37,362 bases of DNA, taken from the IMG/VR virus record IMGVR_UViG_3300043540_000950, positions 1-37,362 of that record; one strand, written 5' to 3'. The position numbers were made by a program, and so were the translations under genes. This DNA comes from a virus. Below, piece by piece: positions 30,170 through 37,362 of the stretch (positions within the stretch are counted from its first letter, which is position 1; every line of letters begins with the position of its first letter). The notes beneath the pieces were generated by a model that was not told where the DNA came from, ran no database searches, and saw nothing but the letters and a program-made list of their open reading frames with translations.

Positions 30170-30471
30170 TACTCGCCCTCCTGATCTTGATATTTGCGTA
30201 ATAACTCCTTAGCGACAGCATCAATATCCTGTGGGTCTGCGCGATATATTTTTTCTTGTTCAAAAACATCGCCAGTAACGGAATCGAATACATCGAAATC
30301 CTTTACTTCTGGAAACAGGTTGTATCGCGCGCCACATTCGGGACACGCGAGGATTAGGTCTATTTCTGGCGAAATCCAACTTGCCGCCGGCTCCATAAAA
30401 GCGGCATTAACGAAATCAAGATGGTCAATTTCTTTGCCACAGGCTTTGCATTCGATACTGATCTCCATCAC
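30169..30471 (-). CDS. Zinc-ribbon early protein, unknown function
   Basis: The 100-residue product carries CKAC at 8-11 and CPEC at 43-46, a two-knuckle zinc ribbon. The rest is acidic (KDFDVFDSVTGDVFEQEKIY). The base composition is clearly AT-richer than its neighbours, suggesting recent acquisition with the gene after it. A role in regulation or nucleic-acid binding is possible but not shown. Confidence 0.65.
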   Translation of the reverse strand: MMEISIECKACGKEIDHLDFVNAAFMEPAASWISPEIDLILACPECGARYNLFPEVKDFDVFDSVTGDVFEQEKIYRADPQDIDAVAKELLRKYQDQEGE

Positions 30472-30477
30472 TCCCCC

Positions 30478-31098
30478 TCACACCGCAGCTATATCAAGCG
30501 AAATAGGCCGGTACTGATCGCTGTCACCCACCCGCTCGTACACCCGGAAATAGGCCTTGCTGCCGCTCACCTGGACGCTGTCACCGATGGCTTGCATGGC
30601 CTTCTGCCATTTCTCGTCGGTGATGTCGAGGCGGCGCAGGCCGAGGATGCGGCCGGTATTTACACGGCCTTCTTTGTCCACCTGGAAGGCGTCATTGATG
30701 AGGGCGCGGATTTCGGCGCGGCTGCCCTCGCTCCATTCGTGGATGCACTGGTCGATCAGCTCCTTGGCCACCTGGAGGCGTTCATCAAACACCAGGCTCT
30801 CGGCGATGGCCCTCTGGATTTTGTAGCGGCCGTCGAAGGACAGGAGGCTGACGTTGCCTTTCTTTCCGCCCATCGTGACGCCGTATTTCTCGCCGGACAG
30901 TTGGATGAATGCCTCGATGTCTCCGAACACGCCGGCCTTGAACTTGGCCATGAGTTCGTTCAATTCCTTTGCCTTGCCGACAATCTCCCTGACCGTCTGG
31001 TCGCGTAGCCGGTCAATCTCCTTCACGGTCTCAATGGGAACCAATCTCCCCTGGGCGTCGGCCATATAGCCGTCAGGTATGGTTTTATCTTTGTTCAT
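30478..31098 (-). CDS. DUF3164 early protein
   Basis: The 206-residue product matches DUF3164 of Mu-like phages closely: IPDGYMADAQGRLVPIE at the start, KYGVTMGGKKGNVSLLSFDG near residue 72-92, then ALINDAFQVDKEGRVNTGRILGLRRL in the C-terminal half. The family often stands where Mu has gam or other host-takeover genes; its biochemical role is unknown. The first 70 residues form a helix-rich section that may be a coiled coil. Confidence 0.9.
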   Translation of the reverse strand: MNKDKTIPDGYMADAQGRLVPIETVKEIDRLRDQTVREIVGKAKELNELMAKFKAGVFGDIEAFIQLSGEKYGVTMGGKKGNVSLLSFDGRYKIQRAIAESLVFDERLQVAKELIDQCIHEWSEGSRAEIRALINDAFQVDKEGRVNTGRILGLRRLDITDEKWQKAMQAIGDSVQVSGSKAYFRVYERVGDSDQYRPISLDIAAV

Positions 31099-31107
31099 GG
31101 GGTGCTC

Positions 31108-31284
31108 CTAGTGATAAACAGGGTTGGTGTCCTTCACCGCCTTGGCGGCCTGGAAGGTCAAGAGGTTGGCGATCCGCTCGGCGTTGCTTTGCTCGGCGGG
31201 GGTCTTGGGCGGGGCGTCCTGGCGCACGCGGAAGGTGACGACTTGCGGGTCAAGGTCTTCCACTTCGATGATGATCTTGGCCAT
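31108..31284 (-). CDS. Small early protein, unknown function (58 residues)
   Basis: A short open frame encodes MAKIIIEVEDLDPQVVTF followed by RVRQDAPPKTPAEQSNAERI and a helical end (FQAAKAVKDTNPVYH). Its ATG overlaps the stop of the preceding gene by one base (TAATG) and it fills the gap to DUF3164, so it is very probably real. A beta-strand start and helical end are visible; no function recognised. Confidence 0.7.
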   Translation of the reverse strand: MAKIIIEVEDLDPQVVTFRVRQDAPPKTPAEQSNAERIANLLTFQAAKAVKDTNPVYH

Positions 31285-31481
31285 TACGCCTCCTTGCGCT
31301 GGAACAGGTCGCAGCGATTGAACGGGGTGGTGATGAAGTCGCCCTGGGTACAGCGGTGATAGGGCTTTAACACCCTCGGCACATCGACGTGCTCGCAGTG
31401 GAAGCAGCAGGCGTCCGGTTCGTCAGGCTTTCGGTTGACGGTGTAGCCGTGGTCGGCCTTGAAGGCTTTGACGCTACCCAT
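31284..31481 (-). CDS. Small Cys-rich early protein
   Basis: The 65-residue product has CCFHCEH near 25-31, a further Cys at 44 and another at 57 (KPYHRCTQGDFITTPFNRCDLF), a pattern fitting one metal site. It resembles small Cys-containing proteins found in many phages. It overlaps the previous gene by 8 bases. Function unknown. Confidence 0.68.
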   Translation of the reverse strand: MGSVKAFKADHGYTVNRKPDEPDACCFHCEHVDVPRVLKPYHRCTQGDFITTPFNRCDLFQRKEA

Positions 31482-31800
31482 TCAGGGCCTCCTTCCTCAT
31501 GCGCTCCAGCAGGTCAACCAGGGAAATCTTCCGCAGGGCGGCCTCGATCTTCATGCTGTGGCCGGCGCGGGAGCGGTGGAAGCGGCAGGTTTCCTCCAGC
31601 TCCTCCCAGGTGGCGGCCATGTAGTAGCCGTCGCTGGGCGTTCCGCAGATGGGGTGCTCGTCCATGCGCAGGTCGGACATCATCTTGCGGACCTCCCGTT
31701 CGGGAACGCCGAGGAGGCCGGCCAGTTGCTTGGCGCGGATGCCGTTGCCCTTACCTTTATGGCCCATGAGAATGGTCAGCAGTTGGTTAGTGTTGCTCAT
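31474..31800 (-). CDS. Winged-helix-like early protein
   Basis: This 108-residue protein contains a probable winged-helix: NQLLTILMGHKGKGNGIRAK, then QLAGLLGVPEREVRKMMSDLR and a beta wing with GTPSDGYYMAATWEEL. A helical tail (MKIEAALRKISLVDLLERMRKE) follows. The ATG at 31800 is taken because earlier in-frame starts lie inside the gene upstream. It is likely a DNA-binding regulator of the early region. Confidence 0.7.
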   Translation of the reverse strand: MSNTNQLLTILMGHKGKGNGIRAKQLAGLLGVPEREVRKMMSDLRMDEHPICGTPSDGYYMAATWEELEETCRFHRSRAGHSMKIEAALRKISLVDLLERMRKEALNG

Positions 31801-31990
31801 GGCTTTCCTCCTCCAGCCAGCAGCGGCCGATGATGGTTTCGATGCCGTCTTCGTAGATGCTGTTGGGGTCAATCTTCACTACCATGTCTTCAGCATCGAG
31901 GGGGCCAACAATAAATCCGTGCATACCGGCGAAATAGGGATGAAATTCCCCCACCACGAACCGGCTTCCTGTTTCAGGTTGTTTGAGCAT
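31787..31990 (-). CDS. Small early protein, unknown function
   Basis: The 67-residue protein (LKQPETGSRFVVGEFHPYFAG, then MHGFIVGPLDAEDMVVKIDP) looks like a small beta-rich acidic domain. It has a GGAGACAG ribosome site 12 bases before the stop of the previous gene is passed, and its end overlaps the next start by 14 bases. No family recognised. Confidence 0.62.
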   Translation of the reverse strand: MLKQPETGSRFVVGEFHPYFAGMHGFIVGPLDAEDMVVKIDPNSIYEDGIETIIGRCWLEEESHEQH

Positions 31991-32002
31991 GACTGTCTCC
32001 TT

Positions 32003-32296
32003 TCACCGTGGAAGCGCCCGATGGCGCAGTTTCTCGAAGTAGTTGCCGTTGCGGACGGGAACGCTGTCCCCCTTGAACTTCATCAGCAGGTTTTCGATGG
32101 CTTCAAGCCGAACGCGCACCCGCTCCTGGGCGGGAAGAAGGGGGGCGGCTTCGCCCACTACTTCTGCCGCACGGGGAAACAGATAGGCTTCGGGGCTGGC
32201 CAGGAAGGCGATAAAGGTGATGCCTGAGGCCCGGAGCCAAGGGTTTGCCTGGTAGATATCGCCGAGCAGGTGCAGCCGTTCGTCTGACATGCGCAT
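32003..32296 (-). CDS. Early protein, unknown function
   Basis: The 97-residue product (SDERLHLLGDIYQANPWLRA...) is helical and contains a proline-alanine section in the middle. Either the ATG at 32296 or one two codons later may be used. It lies 9 bases after the preceding gene. No motif seen. Confidence 0.62.
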   Translation of the reverse strand: MRMSDERLHLLGDIYQANPWLRASGITFIAFLASPEAYLFPRAAEVVGEAAPLLPAQERVRVRLEAIENLLMKFKGDSVPVRNGNYFEKLRHRALPR

Positions 32297-32305
32297 GGCG
32301 TTCTC

Positions 32306-32572
32306 CTAGAAGGTGACGCCTTCCGGCCGGCGGCAGCTTTTAAGCCAGTCACACCAGCGGATGAGGGCGTCAACGGCGGCGTCGCCATCATCGGCCTCGG
32401 GAACGCCGGGGACGAGGAGGGTTTTTCCGTCGTAGGCGTGGCGGGCGGTGGCGGTCATGAGGTCACGGACGGCCTGTTCTTCCCCCTTGCAGATGCCGAT
32501 GGCGGTCCGGGGTGTCTTTTGGCCGAAGTCGATGCGGCCGGTGCGCCAGCAGTAGGCGTGGATTTGGCTCAT
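32306..32572 (-). CDS. Early protein, unknown function (88 residues)
   Basis: The protein starts SQIHAYCWRTGRIDFGQKTP and continues with PRTAIGICKGEEQAVRDLM, a pattern I know from small proteins of phages and prophages without assigned function. It ends IRWCDWLKSCRRPEGVTF. The ATG at 32572 overlaps the stop of the regulator gene (ATGA). An upstream in-frame extension to 32674 overlaps that gene and is rejected. Confidence 0.7.
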   Translation of the reverse strand: MSQIHAYCWRTGRIDFGQKTPRTAIGICKGEEQAVRDLMTATARHAYDGKTLLVPGVPEADDGDAAVDALIRWCDWLKSCRRPEGVTF

Positions 32573-32937
32573 TGTTTGGCTCCTTTTCCGTGGGGGCAGT
32601 CCCGGCAGGCGCGATTCAGCATGACCCGCAGGAAGTTGGCGGTGGTGAAGGGGGCGGCCTGTTCGTCTTGGCATTGGCGCAGGGTGACCTCGCCCAGCAC
32701 CGGACAGGTAACCGTGGCCCGCAGGTATTGGCCTTTCACGCGGGCTTCAAGGCGCTGTAAATCGCCCTTGTAGGTATTCTTGAGGGCGCAGTTGACCATC
32801 GCGGCCGATACGTCCAGGACGCGTGATACGGCGGCCTGGGTGGTCTTGTCGCACTCTTCGGCCAGGCGTAAAACCCACTCGGGGATGGATTCGCCCCAGG
32901 CGGCTTTGGCGGTGTCGATGGCGCTAACCTTGCTCAT
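32569..32937 (-). CDS. HTH-type early regulator
   Basis: This 122-residue protein has a HTH at about 30-60 (KTTQAAVSRVLDVSAAMVNCALKNTYKGDL) after the typical start MSKVSAIDTAKAAWG. It resembles a regulator family often annotated near muB in Mu-like phages. The C-terminal part has CPVLGE and CRDCPHG, possible metal ligands. The start at 32937 is supported by a near-perfect GGAGGAGG ribosome site inside the preceding gene. It probably controls early or lysogenic promoters. Confidence 0.8.
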   Translation of the reverse strand: MSKVSAIDTAKAAWGESIPEWVLRLAEECDKTTQAAVSRVLDVSAAMVNCALKNTYKGDLQRLEARVKGQYLRATVTCPVLGEVTLRQCQDEQAAPFTTANFLRVMLNRACRDCPHGKGAKQ

Positions 32938-33550
32938 CGGCCACCTCCTCCGGGTTGGGGTCGTACATGACCTTGCCCAGGTTGGGGTCCCATACCCGCT
33001 TGATGCGTTGAATCTGAGGCGGTTTAGGACCGGTGTACTTATGGGGCGGAAGGCGGAAACGGCCAGGAACTTTTGGCTTTGCTTTTTGAACAGGCTGGAG
33101 GTAACCGGCGCGAGCCAGGTAGAGGACATAATTCTTGGCTGTTGCCGGGGCGATTGGGGTTTCGTCGGTGCTGGCGGCGTGGGCGAGGTCCCGATAGTCG
33201 AATTCGCCGATCATGCGCATGGTGCGCCACATATTGAGGTTTGCGGTTCCTTGGGTGACGGGCTGGCCGTTGGGCTGGAGGCGGGGTGCATGGATGCCGC
33301 AGTCGCGCAGCAGGGTGTAGCGGCTGGGGACGTATTCGCTTCCCTTGCGGGTTCCTCCTTGTTCGACGCATTTGACGTAGCCGCCGGCTACCAGACATTC
33401 CAAGTAGCTGCGCACGGTGTCTTCATTCACCTTAGAGCGGAGTTCAAGGTCAGACAGGGTGAAATCGCGCAGGGCGCGGATGGCGGCCCACACGCGCTCC
33501 CGTGGGGTGAGCTTGCCGGCGGCCTCGGTGTGTACGGGCTGGCGGGCCAT
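32924..33550 (-). CDS. Double winged-helix early protein
   Basis: The 208-residue protein appears to contain two winged-helix units: LTPRERVWAAIRALRDFTLSDLELRSKV with the following VRSYLECLVAGGYV (residues 12-60), and NMWRTMRMIGEFDYRDLAHAAS with TAKNYVLYLARAGYLQPV (about 105-150). A Pro/Lys-rich tail follows. Such genes lie directly after muB in several transposable phages and may take part in replication or regulation. The start at 33550 follows the muB stop by one base; an in-frame extension to 33619 overlaps muB. Confidence 0.72.
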   Translation of the reverse strand: MARQPVHTEAAGKLTPRERVWAAIRALRDFTLSDLELRSKVNEDTVRSYLECLVAGGYVKCVEQGGTRKGSEYVPSRYTLLRDCGIHAPRLQPNGQPVTQGTANLNMWRTMRMIGEFDYRDLAHAASTDETPIAPATAKNYVLYLARAGYLQPVQKAKPKVPGRFRLPPHKYTGPKPPQIQRIKRVWDPNLGKVMYDPNPEEVADEQG

Positions 33551-33551
33551 G

Positions 33552-34298
33552 TCAGGCCCCCCTGCGGGCGGGGGCGTCCCCGGTGTAGAAGTCGCGGGTG
33601 CCCCAGGAGGCGAGGTCAACCCGCTGGAGCCCTTCCTTGGTGGCCACGTCGCGCACCATGTCGAGGTTCACGCAGATGCGACGGGCGACGGCGCGGGAGC
33701 GTTCGTGGATGCGCTTGAGAAGGTCGTCGGCGATCTCCACGCCGGGGCAGTAGAACTTTGCCAGAAGGGCGGCGTCCTTGTCGGTGGCTGGCTGGGCGGG
33801 TTGCCACACCAAAACGCGATTGTGGAAGCGCTCGGCGCGGGTGAGCTTGCGGGGAAGCTGTTCCTCGCCGATCAGCATGATGGGGGTGCGGCTGGCGTCG
33901 TGGATGTCGCGGATGATTTCCAGGATTTTGGTTTCCACCACGTGGTCCACTTCGTCCACCAGCAGGGGGCGGTTGGAGGCGTGGAGTTCTTCGACGATGG
34001 CGTCGAAGCTCTCGCCGATGGTGCGGCCTGGGCGCAGGCCAAGCTCGCGGCACAGGGCCTCCATGAAGGTCTTTTTGGTGAAGAAGCTGCGGCATTCCAC
34101 GTACACGCCGTTGTACTTGTTGCGGACGTAGGCGGCGGCCATCGTCTTGCCGAGGCCTGAATTTCCGTAAAGACTGGCCATGCGCGGCAGGCTCGGGGAG
34201 CTGTTTTGCAGGCGCTCCATGACGGAGGCGGCCAACAGGACGTTTGACAGTGGCGCCCAAATGCCGCCGGTATTGCCTGGGGTGATGGGTTTGGTCAT
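33552..34298 (-). CDS. B: Transposition ATPase MuB
   Basis: MuB is an AAA+ ATPase that forms filaments on target DNA, delivers it to MuA and gives target immunity. The Walker A motif GNSGLGKT is at 45-52, Walker B LLVDEVD at 112-118, and a sensor-type LIGEE at 142-146. The 248-residue chain is shorter than Mu B (312), lacking the N-terminal HTH region; it starts close to the ATPase core as in the B3-like group. The ATG at 34298 has GGGAGAAG upstream; the open frame extends upstream to 34505 but overlaps muA. Confidence 0.93.
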   Translation of the reverse strand: MTKPITPGNTGGIWAPLSNVLLAASVMERLQNSSPSLPRMASLYGNSGLGKTMAAAYVRNKYNGVYVECRSFFTKKTFMEALCRELGLRPGRTIGESFDAIVEELHASNRPLLVDEVDHVVETKILEIIRDIHDASRTPIMLIGEEQLPRKLTRAERFHNRVLVWQPAQPATDKDAALLAKFYCPGVEIADDLLKRIHERSRAVARRICVNLDMVRDVATKEGLQRVDLASWGTRDFYTGDAPARRGA

Positions 34299-34368
34299 AA
34301 TCTTCTCCCGTGTAGTGCATTCAAAATGCGCCCGCTTGAGGTAGCCGCCTCTCGCGGGCGCGCCTTTT

Positions 34369-36561
34369 CTAGGCCCGCTGTCGCAGCGTGGCCTCGAATT
34401 CTTTTTCCGCTTCTCGCGCCATGCGGCAGTAGGCGCTATCGCCGAATGCGCGGTAGAAGGCGTCTTCCCGGCTGTCCAGGGTTTCTCCGGCTTGCGCCCG
34501 CTCATGGAGGCGTTGCCAGTAGTCGTAGCGCTCCACGTCGCTGTTCAGGCGCTCGACGAGAACGGTTTCCCGCGCCTGTATCCCCGCCTCGAAGTTGGCG
34601 GCCAGGCGCTCGATGTCGGCTTGCTGCTCGGCGGTGAGGGTGGGACGGGGAACGGGGCGGGCCAGGGGGTCGCGGAATTCTCCCTTGACCACGCCGCTGC
34701 CCTTGGGCGCGGGGATGCCGGCCGGGGCTTCTGTTGAGCCTGGCATGTACTTGGCGGCCTCCAGGGCGTCCATGCGGAGTTCGGCTTCCAGGAGCTGTTT
34801 CTGTGCCTTCATGTAGCCCCGGCGGTTGCGCTGGTGCTCGCGGGCGGCGTCGCGGTCGTTGAAGCCTTCGGCGGCGTGGCATTCGGCGTAGCACAAATAA
34901 CGGCCGTCCAGGGTGTAGACGTGGACGCCTTCATGCAGCCGGGCCGGGTCGAAGCGGGCCACCACCTGCTGGCCGCGGTGCTCATTGAGTTCCGGCGCCC
35001 AGTAGCGGTTGGCCAGGGCTTCGCCGACGATGCGGCCGGCGTCCAGGGTGATGGAGCCGTCCACCCGGTTTGCCTTTACGGGTTCTGTTGCCAACAGCCA
35101 CAAGCGCCGCTGAGATTCTGTCGGTTTGCGGATGGCCTTTGTGTTGTAACTTTCCTCGAACACCTGCCAGTAGGAGCGGCCCTTGGCAATGGCGCTCCGG
35201 CGGCCTTCGCGGCGGTTCCAGGCGTCGATTTCGCGGGCCATGACGCGCTCCAGTTCGGCCAGCGGAACGGGGCGGCTCTTGCCGTCGTATTCGTCGGCGT
35301 CGGGCTTGTTGGCCACGCTGTTGCCCGTCCAGGACCCGGCGAATTCGGGGGCCTTGTCCACGATCTCGCCCAATCCGCCCACGCCGAAGCAGCGTTCCAC
35401 CGGCTTTGATTGCCCATGCTTTGGGGTGGCCCACATGACTTGCAGGCCGAGCAGGGGGAATACGCCCAGGGGTTCGTCTTCCCGCACCTTGAAGCGGAAG
35501 CGGGTTTTTGTGCCGCCGGACATGGTCTTGTTGGCGGCGGCCAGGGTGTTGTCCAGGAGGACGTGCTTGTCGGGGATGCCGAAGCGTTCGCACAAGTCGC
35601 CGAAGGACAGGCGGATGACGTCGGTATGCTCGGTTTTGTCGATGCGCCAGGTGGTGATGGCGTTGGAGTACACGTCTTGCCATACCCAGGTTTTGGCGCG
35701 GCAGATTTCGCCATCGGGGAACTGGACCCACAGATTGTGCTTGTATCCGTCGCCGTTGATGATCTCCAGGGCGGAGAGGGCCGATTTGTCGCGTTTCTGC
35801 GCGGGGTACATGGCTTGCAGGGCTTTTTCGCCTTGCCTTGCCAGAACCTTTACGGCTTCGGGTATGGCGTCAAGGCGGCGTTCCAGGGTCTTTTTGCTGG
35901 GGATTTTCCAGCCCCGCTGGGCGGCAATGCGCTGGAGGCGCAGGATGCAGGCGGTGGCGGTGGGCTGCTCCCGGCGCAGGTAGTCGGCCTTGAGGTATTC
36001 CCACGCTTCGGCGTCCATGTCTGCCTTCTTGGTGCGGCCGACGTAGCCGGGGGTGAGGAGGTACAGCCACAGGTGCTCGGGGGCGCCGTCCACCTTGGTT
36101 AGGTAGCGGCTGATGGTGGGGGCGCTAACGGCGTACTTGTCCTCCATCACGGCCACGCGGGCCTTGTAGGGAACGTCCAGGAGTTCAAGCTGCTTCCATT
36201 CCTGCACGGCGGCCAAGCAGTGATGGGCCTTGTCCTTTTCGCTTTGGGGCTTGGCCTCGTACACGGCGGCCAGGGTTTCGGCCTGGGCGTCGGTGTAGTG
36301 GCGGGCCGATTCGATAGTTGGCAGGGTGAGTTGCACGGTGCTGGTTTTGCTCAGGGCGGCGATGGTCTCTGCCGGAAGGGCGGAGAGGGGGTATTCGTAG
36401 CCGCCGCCTCGGCCTTGGCGGGGGCGCTTGGGCCAGGATTCACGGTTTGACCTATCAATAACCCCCGCCCGAGTGGTCGGCATACCAGGAAGACCGGCGA
36501 GTTGTGAGGCGGAATACCAGCTCGATTCATGGTTTAGAATTGGCATGTCGCGGGCGGTCAT
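34369..36561 (-). CDS. A: DDE transposase MuA
   Basis: The 730-residue protein carries out strand transfer in replicative transposition. The catalytic triad is visible as Asp271 (IINGDGYKHN), Asp337 (HVLLDNTLA) and Glu389 (KPVERCFG); the spacing agrees with Mu A (269, 336, 392). The N-terminus (SSWYSASQLAGLPGMPTTRAGV) is the Mu-type winged-helix DNA-binding domain, the middle region 100-240 the end-binding HTH domains. After residue 430 comes the beta-barrel and the basic C-terminal part, with the helical MuB/ClpX-interacting tail. It overlaps the preceding gene by 4 bases. Confidence 0.96.
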   Translation of the reverse strand: MTARDMPILNHESSWYSASQLAGLPGMPTTRAGVIDRSNRESWPKRPRQGRGGGYEYPLSALPAETIAALSKTSTVQLTLPTIESARHYTDAQAETLAAVYEAKPQSEKDKAHHCLAAVQEWKQLELLDVPYKARVAVMEDKYAVSAPTISRYLTKVDGAPEHLWLYLLTPGYVGRTKKADMDAEAWEYLKADYLRREQPTATACILRLQRIAAQRGWKIPSKKTLERRLDAIPEAVKVLARQGEKALQAMYPAQKRDKSALSALEIINGDGYKHNLWVQFPDGEICRAKTWVWQDVYSNAITTWRIDKTEHTDVIRLSFGDLCERFGIPDKHVLLDNTLAAANKTMSGGTKTRFRFKVREDEPLGVFPLLGLQVMWATPKHGQSKPVERCFGVGGLGEIVDKAPEFAGSWTGNSVANKPDADEYDGKSRPVPLAELERVMAREIDAWNRREGRRSAIAKGRSYWQVFEESYNTKAIRKPTESQRRLWLLATEPVKANRVDGSITLDAGRIVGEALANRYWAPELNEHRGQQVVARFDPARLHEGVHVYTLDGRYLCYAECHAAEGFNDRDAAREHQRNRRGYMKAQKQLLEAELRMDALEAAKYMPGSTEAPAGIPAPKGSGVVKGEFRDPLARPVPRPTLTAEQQADIERLAANFEAGIQARETVLVERLNSDVERYDYWQRLHERAQAGETLDSREDAFYRAFGDSAYCRMAREAEKEFEATLRQRA

Positions 36562-36998
36562 TGGTTTCCTCTCTTTGCCTTGAGCATCGCTTGTAATGCC
36601 CGCTTGCGCTCGGCGAGTTCTTTTTCAGCCTGGTGGATGCGGCCCAACTCGATGTAGGCGGCCTCTTCGGCGGTTATAATTTTTCTTCCCCCGCGTTTCC
36701 TGGCGAACAGCCCAAGCATCACGTCTTCGCCCAACGCGGCGTCGAAGGCGATTGCACGTCGGAGGCTGACTTCGTGTTTGTCTTTGGAGGTTGCGGTATA
36801 GGCGTTGAGGACGTGCGCCGTGATGCGCTCGCCCAGGAGGTGGCTCATTTTATCGGCCACGGCGTCACGGGTTGTTCCCCTCTCCTGTGCCAGCGCCAGG
36901 GAGTCGGCCATCGTCGCCGCGATCTCTATGCCGCAGGCGAGGCTTCCGGCCTTCTCGGCGTCGCTGTCGAACAGGGAACGGGTGAACAGGTCGGCCAT
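36558..36998 (-). CDS. Conserved early protein between ner and A
   Basis: This 146-residue protein (LFTRSLFDSDAEKAGSLACG...) matches a family found directly upstream of transposase A in many transposable phages. The section TTRDAVADKMSHLLGERITAHVLNAYTA looks like a HTH or four-helix unit, followed by SLRRAIAFDAALGED and LFARKRGGRKIIT and a C-terminal coiled coil (IHQAEKELAERKRALQAML). The function is unknown; DNA binding is plausible. It begins one base after the ner stop. Confidence 0.75.
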   Translation of the reverse strand: MADLFTRSLFDSDAEKAGSLACGIEIAATMADSLALAQERGTTRDAVADKMSHLLGERITAHVLNAYTATSKDKHEVSLRRAIAFDAALGEDVMLGLFARKRGGRKIITAEEAAYIELGRIHQAEKELAERKRALQAMLKAKRGNQ

Positions 36999-36999
36999 G

Positions 37000-37362
37000 T
37001 CAAACAGTCCCCTCTATTTCGGCATTGCGCCCTAGCTTGAGGGTGTTACTATTTTGTTTAACGTGCTTCCCCTGCCCTCTTTCCTTGCGCTGTCCGAATC
37101 CTGACAGGGGTTTTCCGTCGGCGTCGTAGCGGGTCGGCCATACGTCATGCGGCTTTTCGCCGATGGCCTCGGCGATGATCTTCTCGCCCTTCGGCCACGG
37201 GCGGTGCAGGGTAGAGCGCAGGGTGTTTTCGCTGTAGCCCTTGGCTACCGAGAGTTTGCGCAGGCTTGTTCCGCCCGCATGAAGGGCGGCAACAATGTAC
37301 GCTTTGTTCCAGTCAACGCCTTTGGCGCGGCTGGTTTTTTTGGGCTGTCTAATCTCATCCAT
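37000..37362 (-). CDS. ner: Ner-like repressor of early transcription
   Basis: Ner is the first gene of the Mu early operon and turns down both early and repressor promoters. The 120-residue product shows the Ner/Nlp pattern: DWNKAYIVAALHAGGTSLRKL (residues 17-37), then KGYSENTLRSTLHRPWPKGEKII and the family end KPHDVWPTRYDADGKPL at 70-86. The rest is a Lys/Gln-rich tail longer than in Mu Ner. The ATG is the last codon at the window edge, so an earlier start or the promoter cannot be seen. Confidence 0.93.
   Translation of the reverse strand: MDEIRQPKKTSRAKGVDWNKAYIVAALHAGGTSLRKLSVAKGYSENTLRSTLHRPWPKGEKIIAEAIGEKPHDVWPTRYDADGKPLSGFGQRKERGQGKHVKQNSNTLKLGRNAEIEGTV

Larger units (their letters stand above)
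219..37362 (-). mobile_element. Mu-like transposable prophage, mom end to ner (other end outside window)
   Basis: From 258 to 37362 every convincing gene is on the minus strand and follows the phage Mu order: ner, A, B, early unknowns, gp16, mor, lysis, terminase, portal, F, I/Z, capsid, gp35-gp38, L, M, gp41, tape measure, N, P, gp45-gp48, S, assembly, mom. The left border is put at the TG dinucleotide at 219-220, because Mu-family ends begin 5'-TG and the host integrase similarity fails just before it; TG at 205 or 224 are alternatives. The partner end, the repressor gene and the 5-bp target duplication lie beyond the right edge of the window. Confidence 0.9.

Noticed and set aside
33552-34505. 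Longer start for MuB at 34505
   Set aside because: The extra ~69 codons lie within the 3' end of the transposase gene and read as basic, unstructured sequence; the ATG at 34298 has a good ribosome site and the product starts like related MuB proteins.
37050-37075. GTTTAAC and TTGAGGGTGTTAC near the end of ner as a possible attC
   Set aside because: The core-like words are there, but there are no paired inner arms and the sequence is inside the ner coding region.
1-37362. CRISPR array, tRNA or rRNA genes
   Set aside because: No regularly spaced direct repeats, cloverleaf sequence or rRNA signature was seen on either strand.

Overview
The window is most of a Mu-like transposable prophage (order of genes as in phage Mu, read right to left on the minus strand) in the genome of a GC-rich proteobacterium, probably a beta- or gammaproteobacterium judging from codon use and from the host fragment. 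The left 200-odd bases are bacterial: the first ~70 codons of a tyrosine-recombinase (integrase) gene on the plus strand, cut off where the phage right (mom) end begins, near base 219. The other phage end, the repressor and the early promoter lie beyond base 37362, so the target duplication cannot be checked here.

Early region (37362 to about 25215): ner, a conserved small gene, the DDE transposase MuA, the AAA+ target-selection ATPase MuB, a run of short regulators and unknowns (winged-helix, zinc-ribbon and metal-binding candidates), a DUF3164 protein, Mu gp16, and a single Mor/C-family activator, followed by a lipoprotein gene and a strong terminator. The genes are packed with ATGA/TAATG overlaps, so this is one long operon.

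Embedded in the early operon at 28172-29463 is the most unusual part: three integron-type gene cassettes, each with a recognisable attC recombination site (28397-28459, 28778-28842, 29404-29469), inserted without any integron integrase in the window. They carry a small Cys-rich protein, a MazG-like pyrophosphohydrolase and a common phage protein of unknown role with HPPC and EHP motifs. All three reading frames run opposite to the attC polarity, which makes them collinear with phage transcription. Removing them rejoins the phage sequence at one G/TT step.

Late region (25110 to 258): lysis genes (amidase endolysin, holin, papain-like peptidase), a DksA-like zinc finger, DUF2730, gp26, small and large terminase, portal, MuF with an extra C-terminal domain, protease/scaffold (I with nested Z), decoration protein, major capsid, gp35, gp36, G, gp37, gp38, sheath, tube, tail chaperone with a likely frameshift, tape measure, N, P, gp45-gp48, tail fibre and fibre assembly. 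The same 24-base sequence with an AAAACGTTTT core lies just upstream of both the endolysin and the I gene, the positions of Mu's C-dependent promoters Plys and PI. The last gene is a single-chain fusion of a Com zinc ribbon to Mom, the adenine hypermodification enzyme; in Mu these are two overlapping genes.

Working together: Ner and MuA/MuB drive replicative transposition, the Mor-like activator presumably turns on the two late operons, the head and contractile tail are assembled, and Com-Mom modifies the DNA against host restriction. The functional calls rest on recognised family sequence patterns and gene order; no database search was possible.
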